46,962 bases of DNA. Source: Clostridia bacterium. GTDB taxonomy: Bacteria > Bacillota > Clostridia > UBA1212 > UBA1255. The notes under the pieces were generated by a model, which was not told where the DNA came from, did not search any database, and saw only the letters and a list, made by a program, of their open reading frames with translations. The first letter of the stretch is position 1, and each line of letters begins with the position of its first letter. Shown piece after piece: positions 40,291-46,962 of this stretch. A program made the position numbers and the translations under genes. Location of the stretch: assembly GCA_017517275.1 (NCBI GenBank), contig JAFWZX010000008.1:1-46962 (forward strand), in the 5' to 3' direction.

Positions 40291-40320
40291 AGAAGCGTGT
40301 ATCTTATGATACACGCTTCT
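40291..40320. terminator. Bidirectional terminator between ABC gene and rpmB
   Basis: AGAAGCGTGTATC (40291-40303) pairs perfectly with GATACACGCTTCT (40308-40320) around a 4-nt loop, with a T-rich tail on the plus strand (TTGTTATTTG). It separates convergent genes. Confidence 0.8.
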
Positions 40321-40346
40321 TGTTATTTGTTATGTGAAAATAAAGG

Positions 40347-40547
40347 TCAAATTGCTCTTGTTACTTTGCCGGATCTTAGACAGGAAGTACATACATGAGC
40401 ATAGCGAGGAGTCCCGTTAACAACGATTTTTACCTTCCTGACATTTGGCTTCCAATTTCTCTTTGCACGTCTACTTACCTGTGAACGGGTAATACTAATG
40501 TGACGACCAAACATCATATCTTTTGAACAAAATTCACATCTTGCCAT
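40347..40547 (-). CDS. rpmB: 50S ribosomal protein L28
   Basis: This 66-aa ribosomal protein is of the zinc-binding (Cys-type) form: CEFC at residues 4-7 and CTSC at the C-terminal side, with the signature FGRHISITRSQVSRR. AAGGAGG lies 9 nt before the ATG. It is monocistronic, between terminator and promoter. Confidence 0.97.
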   Translation of the reverse strand: MARCEFCSKDMMFGRHISITRSQVSRRAKRNWKPNVRKVKIVVNGTPRYAHVCTSCLRSGKVTRAI

Positions 40548-40587
40548 TTAAACACACCTCCTTGGATTCTAATAAACAGCAACGGCA

Positions 40588-40616
40588 ATTGTATCACACG
40601 TAGCTATAAAGTGCAA
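40588..40616 (-). promoter_or_regulatory. Promoter of rpmB
   Basis: On the minus strand TTGCAC (40616-40611) and TACAAT (40593-40588) are 17 nt apart, about 40 nt before the rpmB start. Confidence 0.72.
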
Positions 40617-40667
40617 TCATTTTTTTTGATTTTATTAACTCTTTTTTTCATCTTGAAAAGAACGTGT

Positions 40668-41666
40668 TTATTTTGCATCTTTATTTTCAAAATATAAATC
40701 AATTCCGTTGGCGATGCCCTCTGTTATTTTATTTCTATACGAATCCTTTGAAAGCAGTACGTCTTCTTCCGGATTCGTCATATATCCTACTTCTACAAGA
40801 GTAACCGGCACTTTGCTCCAGTTAAGTCCCGTCATAGTATCAGTTTCCCATATTTTTAATTTTGTGCAACCTGTCGCTATAGCAAGTTCATCGAGAACGG
40901 CAGTTGCTAAAGCCTTGCTGTCTTTATATATTTCCGGATTATAAGGGTTGTTCTTTTGAGGGCATAAGGTGTAGGCTCCCTGTTTGTCGTGATCGTCTGA
41001 GCCGTTGGCATGAATTCTTATGAATGCATCTGCGTTCGCTTCATTTGCCATTGTAGCTCTCTGAATGTTGCTTATATTAACGTCATGGGACGTTCTTATC
41101 ATCAGGACTTCATAGCCGCGGTCTTCTAACTCTGCCTGTAATTTGAGGGCAAGAACAAGATTCAACTCGTATTCATTTATGTCTGTTACCACGCCTTGTG
41201 TTCCGGCAGAAACTTTCTTTTTCATTTCTGTAGATCCGGGACCTAAGGGTTCTAATTCCTTATTTGCCTTCGCCTGATGACCTGCATCTATTGCGATTAA
41301 ATAAGGCTTTGGAGTAGGTGTGGGGCTTGGTGTCGGACTCGGAGTAGGACTTGGCGTCGGGCTTGGCGTCGGGCTTGGAGTCGGGCTTGGTGTAGGACTT
41401 GGTGTCGGGCTTGGAGTAGGACTTGGCGTCGGGCTTGGCGTAGGACTCGGCGTCGGGCTTGGCGTAGGGCTTGGTGTCGGGCTTGGTGTAGGACTTAGAC
41501 TCGGGCTCGGACTCGGGCTCGGGGTTTCTACTGCATTCCCTATCACAGCACTGTCCATTGTATTGGCCGGCGTAGCCCTCGATCCGGGTTGCACACTGCT
41601 ACATCCTGCAACCAGTAAAACCAATATAAGCAACAACGGCGCAATAACACCCTTAATCCTTATCAT
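40668..41666 (-). CDS. N-acetylmuramoyl-L-alanine amidase lipoprotein with SPTP linker
   Basis: This 332-aa lipoprotein has a lipobox LVAGC with C22. A linker of about 85 residues is made almost only of Ser-Pro-Thr-Pro units. Residues about 125-332 are an Amidase_3 zinc domain: IAIDAGHQ, then [10 protein letters not shown], then VTLVEVGYM with the catalytic Glu. It cleaves the amide between MurNAc and the stem peptide in the wall. The long Pro-rich linker likely spans the wall layer. The gene runs toward rpmB on the same strand and follows an SD-like AAGGGAG. Confidence 0.9.
   Translation of the reverse strand: MIRIKGVIAPLLLILVLLVAGCSSVQPGSRATPANTMDSAVIGNAVETPSPSPSPSLSPTPSPTPSPTPSPTPSPTPSPTPSPTPSPTPSPTPSPTPSPTPSPTPSPTPSPTPSPTPTPKPYLIAIDAGHQAKANKELEPLGPGSTEMKKKVSAGTQGVVTDINEYELNLVLALKLQAELEDRGYEVLMIRTSHDVNISNIQRATMANEANADAFIRIHANGSDDHDKQGAYTLCPQKNNPYNPEIYKDSKALATAVLDELAIATGCTKLKIWETDTMTGLNWSKVPVTLVEVGYMTNPEEDVLLSKDSYRNKITEGIANGIDLYFENKDAK
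41324..41491 (-). repeat. 12-bp tandem repeat encoding Ser-Pro-Thr-Pro
   Basis: Fourteen 12-bp units (plus-strand consensus GGCTTGGTGTCG with silent changes) encode SPTP repeats in the amidase linker. Further diverged units extend on both sides. The number of copies is likely to vary between strains. Confidence 0.9.
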
Positions 41667-41831
41667 AAAGTGCTCCCTTTTAGATAGTTTTTCACCATAT
41701 TATCACCGGAAAACAAAAAAAACAATATTTATAAAACTATAATGAACATATGAGCGTCAGGCTTAGACATTGCTTCGAGCCGAAGCTATTATTAGTTTTC
41801 AATATGTTTTAAGAGCTTAAAATAGCTTCGT

Positions 41832-42152
41832 TTGCTTTCCAAAATGCCTTCTGCCCGTAATTTTCCGATTGCAGCGGACTGTACTGCATACGCATACGGA
41901 AATTTTCATAAAGATTTCATTCGTAATCATATAACACTTATCGGTTGTCCCAAGCTCGACCAAGAAGATTATGCACAAAAGCTTACAGAAATAATCAAAA
42001 ACAATAACATTAAGAGCGTAAAGGTTGTGCGAATGGAAGTTCCTTGTTGCGGAGGTATTGAAAATGCCGTAAAAAAAGCATTGCAAGACAGCGGGAAATT
42101 TATACCGTGTCAGGTTGTTACTGTCTCCACCGACGGAAGAATACTTGACTGA
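41832..42152 (+). pseudogene. Truncated iron-sulfur family protein, 3' part
   Basis: This frame of about 106 aa matches the C-terminal half of a conserved anaerobe protein with a ferredoxin-type N-terminus; the surviving part has IAADCTAYAYGNFHKDF, then LIGCPKLD, then VPCCGGIENAV. The usual N-terminal 4Fe-4S motifs are missing and no SD precedes the first start-like codons, so it is a 5'-truncated remnant. It faces away from the amidase gene across a 165-nt gap (41667-41831) in which I see no clear feature beyond a short GCTTCG/CGAAGC palindrome. Confidence 0.6.
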
Positions 42153-42281
42153 CTTCGGGCTTTTTAACCGATTATATCTGCAATTTACTTTTGATTCCGA
42201 ATTGCAAGTGAATATATTATTATCTCCGTCGGCGGTATTACGAAAAAAGAAATTTTGAGAAATTTTCGCATTCTATTGCCA

Positions 42282-42536
42282 TTAAAGCGCAGTCAGCAAG
42301 AATGCCATATAGTGCGGCAATGTCAGCACCTGGTCGTTTCGGCCCACATTGTAATCTCCTAATTTAATAGCACTGTTGACATGATACTTCTCAGGATGCG
42401 CAAGAATCGTTTTTGTACTCTTGATGTTTCCGCTTGCCGCCTTTACTTCCACAAGCGTGCATTCACCCTTATAGCGGATTACAAAGTCCACTTCCAGACC
42501 GGAGTCCTTATGGAAATAATATATCTTTCGTCCCAT
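42282..42536 (-). pseudogene. C-terminal fragment of DUF4143 ATPase
   Basis: These 84 codons match the C-terminal DUF4143 domain of AAA-type ATPases of about 400 aa. The PD-(D/E)xK-like core reads GLEVDFVI then CTLVEVKA. The N-terminal ATPase is missing. The fragment starts 6 nt after the ssb stop with no SD of its own. The 129 nt between it and the Fe-S remnant (42153-42281) hold nothing recognisable. Confidence 0.65.
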
Positions 42537-42542
42537 CTTAAA

Positions 42543-43013
42543 TTAATAGGGCATGCCGTTGTCAGCTTCTTCAAGTGAGAGCTCGTCATAATTAGGAAGC
42601 GCTGAGTCCTCACGAACCTTTGAGGATATTGAAGTCCAGTCGTTAACAGCAATCTGAATCCTTTCGTATTCTTTTCCTTCTTTGTTTTTCCATCTGTTTA
42701 CGGAAAGTCTACCGCAAATAACAAGACGAGCGTGTTCTTTATTCTCAAGGAATTTATATGCTCTCTCTGATGCTTCATTCCAGAATTGAACTTCCGCCCA
42801 AATAGTCTCCCCCTCAGCAAATGAACAATCAAGAGCCTTGTTAATCTTCTTTTCGCAATTGTTCATTGGAGCTCTACAAACAAGTACAGTCTTTCCAGCC
42901 TGAGTTGTTTTGAGTTCAGGATTTGATACATTAACCACGGTTGTGCAATTTTTTGCACCTTCCTTATCCTCCGTTACATTAATAAAAGTATAAAATTTTC
43001 TTTCTTCAGCCAT
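42543..43013 (-). CDS. ssb: Single-stranded DNA-binding protein, divergent
   Basis: This 156-aa OB-fold protein has the central ETIWAEVQFWNEASERAYKFL segment and LVICGRLSVNRW typical of SSB. The C-terminal tail is acidic and ends EEADNGMPY, a variant of the DDDIPF protein-docking tip. It is probably an element-type SSB rather than the sole chromosomal copy: it lies alone among gene fragments. A GGGAAAGGGG stretch precedes the ATG. Confidence 0.85.
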   Translation of the reverse strand: MAEERKFYTFINVTEDKEGAKNCTTVVNVSNPELKTTQAGKTVLVCRAPMNNCEKKINKALDCSFAEGETIWAEVQFWNEASERAYKFLENKEHARLVICGRLSVNRWKNKEGKEYERIQIAVNDWTSISSKVREDSALPNYDELSLEEADNGMPY

Positions 43014-43226
43014 GATAGGCCCCTTTCTCCCTTTTGGGTTATAAAAATTAATAGTAACGATAAGCTGACATGTTGAATCTCCAAATCAATATCAATTATC
43101 GCTCTACTCTAATTATGATAGAAAGCAAGGCTTCATAATTGACACTTTTTGTGTGAAACCAAAACAAAAGAGGCCACACATCAGAGTTGCGACCTCAAAA
43201 TATTGTTCTGAAATTTTGTACAGAAA

Positions 43227-43340
43227 TCACTGAACGGTAATTGTGATTTCTTTTTCTGCTGTTGAACCGTAATATACCGCTTCTGCCCCATCACTGGCTG
43301 GAATGTGGTCTACTACATATAAAATCAAGTTTCTGTCCAT
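43227..43340 (-). pseudogene. 3' scrap of a surface protein gene
   Basis: A 37-codon frame (MDRNLILYVVDHIPASDG onward, ending EITITVQ then TGA) has the beta-strand pattern of a C-terminal Ig-like or pilin-type domain. It has no SD. A second open stretch on the same strand, about 43347-43475, ends CRREGGIVKS and is not recognised. Both look like leftovers in the 534-nt gap between ssb and the lipoprotein gene. Confidence 0.4.
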
Positions 43341-43480
43341 CAAGTTACGATTTTACTATTCCTCCTTCTCGCCGACACCTCATAATGTAAGCCTTGGCAG
43401 TCTCTTTCGGATTTATCGGAAACCACTTCCCGATGGTTTTTTGCCGCAGAACATTGATATACCCGTCATACCATAAAAAA

Positions 43481-43502
43481 GCAGAGAATCAACTCTGCTT
43501 TT
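43481..43502. terminator. Intrinsic terminator, bidirectional
   Basis: GCAGAG (43481-43486) pairs with CTCTGC (43493-43498) around AATCAA, with a TTTT tail on the plus strand and a T6 run on the minus strand. It lies just downstream of the lipoprotein gene ending at 43548. Confidence 0.65.
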
Positions 43503-43547
43503 AAAATTGTACACAACAGTCATTGTTTTCGTCTTTAATTCAAACAA

Positions 43548-44423
43548 CTAATCTAAAACAACAAGTAAACTAGTAATTTCTCGAAATGTATAAGTAGAGT
43601 CATTAATATTGGCTAACGTAACCTCAATTTTATATTCCAGAGAATCTGTTCCATCCGCCAAAGTAATAAAATAAATATCTTCTGTTTCATATGAAATATC
43701 ATATTTATCTTGTACATTGCTATAAATTCGTGTCATTTTATCATCTACAAGCTCTTGAATTTTCGCTAATTCTTCGTCGTCAGGGACCTGAACATTTCCG
43801 GTTTTCCCAAGATAGCCAATTTTGTAAGTAACAATATCTCCATATGAAGAAACATTGATTTGTGCAGAATCATTTATTTTTATGTTATTTACAATTCGAA
43901 CAAAGGTAAACTTATACACTCCATCAAATCGAGGTACATCCATAAATTCTTCTTTTGACAATACATATTCATCAATATTATCTATATTTTTTCTCAGAAA
44001 ATCTTTTGCAATCTCAAGGCAGCTCTCTTTAGTTTTTTTCTCCCCTGTTATGTTATCCAAATAATTATTGTCACGATAAAAATATGATTCGATTTTTCCT
44101 GTTTCGCGATTAAAAGCAAATTCAGCATCCCCATTACTTGTTTGGTAATAATCCAATGTTAAACCTATTTTTGTATCAGTTGTTGATTCACTATACTTTA
44201 AATCATAGTTTTTATTTTCAATAGAAATGTTTTTATTTTTATCAATTTGATTATCGTTAAAAACTTTCTCTTCAAAGGACATTTCTGAACTATGGAGCGC
44301 ACCTGATATATAATCATATCCACCTAATTCATAAACCCTATACTCCTTATTAGCCTCGTGTTTACAAGAAAACAAACTTAGCGTCATTGTAATAAATAAC
44401 AATCCTATAAAAATTCGTTTCAT
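43548..44423 (-). CDS. Lipoprotein, YcdB/PepSY-like
   Basis: This 291-aa lipoprotein has a signal peptide with lipobox LFSC (C about 20). Two repeated half-domains carry ETGKIESYFYRDN and SYGDIVTYKIGYLGK, the pattern of PepSY/YcdB-type extracytoplasmic modules that often inhibit or chaperone envelope proteases. A strong AGGAGG precedes the ATG. It lies 64 nt after the protease-like gene on the same strand, so it may serve it. The function is unproven. Confidence 0.7.
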   Translation of the reverse strand: MKRIFIGLLFITMTLSLFSCKHEANKEYRVYELGGYDYISGALHSSEMSFEEKVFNDNQIDKNKNISIENKNYDLKYSESTTDTKIGLTLDYYQTSNGDAEFAFNRETGKIESYFYRDNNYLDNITGEKKTKESCLEIAKDFLRKNIDNIDEYVLSKEEFMDVPRFDGVYKFTFVRIVNNIKINDSAQINVSSYGDIVTYKIGYLGKTGNVQVPDDEELAKIQELVDDKMTRIYSNVQDKYDISYETEDIYFITLADGTDSLEYKIEVTLANINDSTYTFREITSLLVVLD

Positions 44424-44487
44424 AAATTTAACCTCCTGTTATTAATTATTCAATTTGCTGATTCACAGACAACTTTTCACTACTCTA

Positions 44488-46962
44488 TTAATCTAAAAAA
44501 AATACTTTACACGAATCAATTCCCGAGTTATCCATCCCTGGGTTTAACACAACTTCCTCCTCTGCATCATATGCAGCTGTTATGGCATCTTCTCCCCCAC
44601 TATAATGTTCAAAGAACGCTCTGGTAAAGGCATTTGCTCCCTCGCACGTAATTATAGTGCTAAAACCAACAGCGGCATAAGCACCTGCATATACTGCAGC
44701 ATGGACAAGGCTTTCACCTGTGTTAAGGTAAGATTCACATGTTACAAACAAAGCTACATCACAATGTTGCATATCGATTTTTGCTTCGCTATCATCAAAA
44801 TCGTATATATCATATCCGGTTAATCTTGGCTCTCCATCTGAAGGCTGTGCAAGTATAAGAGCTGTAGTATCATTAAGCCTACCTCCATGTCCTCTGTATA
44901 CAAATACTTGTGCTTGAGCTAAAAGCGTTTTAACCTTCTCCTCGCCATTCACCCAAATTTCTTTAAAATCACCATCAATGATGTTATATACATTATCGTC
45001 TATTCCCAATTTTAAATAAGTACAACCTAATTTATTTAAAGCAGGCATAACATCTCCAAAAACACTTACGTGATCATGGTCTGGATCTTCGGTATCTAAA
45101 AAACCTATCAAATAAGCATCCGGAGCCATGCTATCGGGCTTTATGACATACCATTCGTCACAATAACTATTATTGTCTATATAAGCTCCTTGCATAAGTT
45201 CAGCTCCATTAGTTCTCTGCGATGAAGAAGTAGCAAGAGTATAATTATTTGACTCTCCTGATTTTGGAATTAATCGATAAGCGCCTTGCTCTGTAGATTC
45301 TATTTTCCACAGCATTCCAGTAGTAATAGCTCCTGTTCTAAGCACTATATCTTCATTAAGTGTAGATGTATTATTCTTTACGCTTAAATAAAAGCTTTCT
45401 TCTTTTACGGAGCGGATAGAATAATATCCATATCCTTCATGCCTGAATTCCCATTGTTGCGTCTTACCACTATGAAATTTCCATTGGTGAATTATTGTTC
45501 CATTTGCCATAATTTGATTTTTAATATCAGCATAATATTTATTTTGTCTATTAGCTATATAATAGAGTCCATTAGAAATTTCTGTTACTATTATTGTATA
45601 TGTCATACTTTTTGAATATGCACTTACAGTTATAGTAACACTTCCAGGAGCTTTGCCGGTTACAGCCCCTGTTGTTGAATTTACAGTAGCTATGCTAGTA
45701 TTGGATGAGCTCCATCTTATACCGCTCTGGCTTATAGATGAACCAGAATACGCTGTCGCAAAAATGTCTAAATCATTCAAAGTTATTGTTTCTCCCGGCG
45801 CTACATACCGAACTTCGGCAACTGCCAAATTGTAACTATTCATATCATACAATAAAACTCCGGAAGGCGGATTACTTATTTTGTATAGTGTCCATTCGTA
45901 TGATGTGGAAGAAGTTAAAGGCATAAGATCCACTGAAGCATAGTTCTCCTCTGAATTATTATAAATCCGCATTGCATATCCTTCCCATTCAACATTTCGG
46001 ATAATATATCCATCAATATTATATTTTATTGTCCATTTTGCGTAGGACGGAATTGATGACATTGTATCTGTTCCGTTTATAGTATCAATATCTACATTTC
46101 CATCGATTGACTCTAACATCATATTCAAATTATGCATAGGTCTAATACTGTAATAACCATCACCCAAATAATAAATTTTCCATTGTTGTCTTACTTTATG
46201 TTTATCCAATGCAGAACCGCCGTATTTTTCACTTTGAACAATTTCGGTACATTCCTCTATCAGTCCGTCTTTAGCATGAAGATAATAATCTGAGTTATTG
46301 TTTTGTATGTAGTACACACCGTTTTCGATTATTACATAAACCGTACATGTATCACTATCTATTATGTCCCCTTCATCTGTTCTTATAGAAGCTTCTATTG
46401 TAGTAACTCCCGCTTTTATTCCAGTTACCACTCCATTGCTATCTACTGTAGCAAACTCTTCATCATTGACTTCCCATATGATATTCATCCCCGTTGTGCC
46501 GCTTGCTGTCAAAGAAACTGTTTCATTCTCTGATACAGACACTGTCTCTTGCACAATAGACAATACCGGATTATATTCAAGTGTAAATATAGGCTTATTC
46601 GCAGACCTATTATACGAAGCAAAAGTCTTCTTCCAGTACTGTATATTACTTCCTGTTTGCGCCTCAAAGGTATCTGTTGCCTTTAATACTATTCCCTTTG
46701 CCGCGCTTTGAGTTCCATTTGCCCAGTTGCGTACAAGAGATGTAAGATCAAATCTATATCGATGAATAGAACCACTATCAGGCGCATTTCCCTGTCCATA
46801 AAGCACCTCATGAGAATCAAGCACCGCTCCATAATAATTTGTTCCTACACTGTTCCATGTAACAGTCTGCGCTTCACTCCAACTCGGCGCGGAATTCAAA
46901 TACGGCCTACATTCAATTATCATTGGCTCATCACCTTGACACATTAAATCTCTGAGCTCAAC
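44488..46962 (-). CDS. Secreted DNRLRE/Ig/ricin-lectin protein with caspase-like domain, partial
   Basis: The frame is open to the right edge, so the N-terminus and signal are missing; about 824 codons remain. The order is: a DNRLRE-type domain (FDLTSLVRNWANGTQSAAKG), a BIG2 Ig-like domain, a ricin-type lectin unit (YYIQNNNSDYYLHA, then QQWKIYYLGDGYYSIRP), a second BIG2 domain, a second lectin unit (LYYIANRQNKYYADIKN, then QQWEFRHEGYGYYSIRS), and a C-terminal caspase/CHAT-like domain. That domain has H686 in VYRGHGG and C736 in LFVTCES (numbering from the Met at 46944). It is probably a surface or secreted cysteine protease that binds sugars through its lectin units. Confidence 0.75.
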   Translation of the reverse strand, partial: VELRDLMCQGDEPMIIECRPYLNSAPSWSEAQTVTWNSVGTNYYGAVLDSHEVLYGQGNAPDSGSIHRYRFDLTSLVRNWANGTQSAAKGIVLKATDTFEAQTGSNIQYWKKTFASYNRSANKPIFTLEYNPVLSIVQETVSVSENETVSLTASGTTGMNIIWEVNDEEFATVDSNGVVTGIKAGVTTIEASIRTDEGDIIDSDTCTVYVIIENGVYYIQNNNSDYYLHAKDGLIEECTEIVQSEKYGGSALDKHKVRQQWKIYYLGDGYYSIRPMHNLNMMLESIDGNVDIDTINGTDTMSSIPSYAKWTIKYNIDGYIIRNVEWEGYAMRIYNNSEENYASVDLMPLTSSTSYEWTLYKISNPPSGVLLYDMNSYNLAVAEVRYVAPGETITLNDLDIFATAYSGSSISQSGIRWSSSNTSIATVNSTTGAVTGKAPGSVTITVSAYSKSMTYTIIVTEISNGLYYIANRQNKYYADIKNQIMANGTIIHQWKFHSGKTQQWEFRHEGYGYYSIRSVKEESFYLSVKNNTSTLNEDIVLRTGAITTGMLWKIESTEQGAYRLIPKSGESNNYTLATSSSQRTNGAELMQGAYIDNNSYCDEWYVIKPDSMAPDAYLIGFLDTEDPDHDHVSVFGDVMPALNKLGCTYLKLGIDDNVYNIIDGDFKEIWVNGEEKVKTLLAQAQVFVYRGHGGRLNDTTALILAQPSDGEPRLTGYDIYDFDDSEAKIDMQHCDVALFVTCESYLNTGESLVHAAVYAGAYAAVGFSTIITCEGANAFTRAFFEHYSGGEDAITAAYDAEEEVVLNPGMDNSGIDSCKVFFLD

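Noticed and set aside
41320..41742. Plus-strand frame of Gly-Leu-Gly-Val repeats
   Set aside because: It is the antisense reading of the amidase SPTP repeat and has no SD or other protein features.
43347..43475. Minus-strand open stretch ending CRREGGIVKS
   Set aside because: About 42 codons with no start signal and no family I recognise; kept only as a note under the neighbouring scrap.

Overview
This window looks like the chromosome of a low-GC, strictly anaerobic Bacillota member, probably class Clostridia. The reasons are a flavodiiron/rubredoxin oxygen-scavenging protein, a ferredoxin-ASKHA activator, a three-gene proton-translocating transhydrogenase, a Cys-type ribosomal protein L28, strong SD sequences and sigma-A-like promoters. 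No rRNA, tRNA or CRISPR array was seen.

Region 1 (1 to about 8736) is one end of a mobile island. It holds the 3' part of an AlbA/RecG-like regulator, a group II intron 3' end, an IS3-type orfA scrap fused to a broken coiled-coil gene, a hairpin-rich non-coding stretch that resembles a transfer or replication origin, and a complete QatABCD anti-phage system. In front of qat, on the same strand and probably in the same transcript, lie an XRE regulator and an unusual ImmA/IrrE-Fic fusion protein. The island ends inside the first 13 codons of a low-molecular-weight tyrosine phosphatase gene, which it interrupts just before the active-site loop. The resident host operon SGNH hydrolase - flavodiiron protein - ASKHA ferredoxin - phosphatase (12668 down to 8661) is therefore cut at its last gene.

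Region 2 (12944-24976, plus strand) is a tightly packed nine-gene operon. It encodes an anchored Ig-like/transglutaminase protein, a DltA-like adenylating enzyme, a carrier protein, a DltB-like MBOAT, a DltD/SGNH-like protein with Cys at the nucleophile position, a lipoprotein, an Asp/Glu racemase, a large membrane GT-C-like protein and a GH106-like protein. It looks like a Dlt-type system for esterifying a cell-surface polymer. The adenylation pocket differs from D-alanyl DltA and a racemase is co-encoded, so the amino acid may not be D-alanine. An intrinsic terminator for this operon lies inside the convergent gene.

Region 3 (33960 down to 24957, minus strand) is a housekeeping cluster: pheS, pheT, an unknown gene, metG, a YesL-like membrane protein, a DUF4846-like protein and an unknown gene. 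A promoter and a candidate structured RNA separate it from the divergent pntAA-pntAB-pntB operon (34319-37204).

Region 4 (37321-41666) carries a lipoprotein polysaccharide deacetylase, an ABC exporter, rpmB and a lipoprotein amidase with a long Ser-Pro-Thr-Pro linker.

Region 5 (41.8-46.96 kb) is a decayed accessory zone: a truncated Fe-S protein, a DUF4143 ATPase tail, an SSB, short 3' gene scraps, a lipoprotein, and a large secreted lectin/Ig/caspase-like protein that runs off the right edge.
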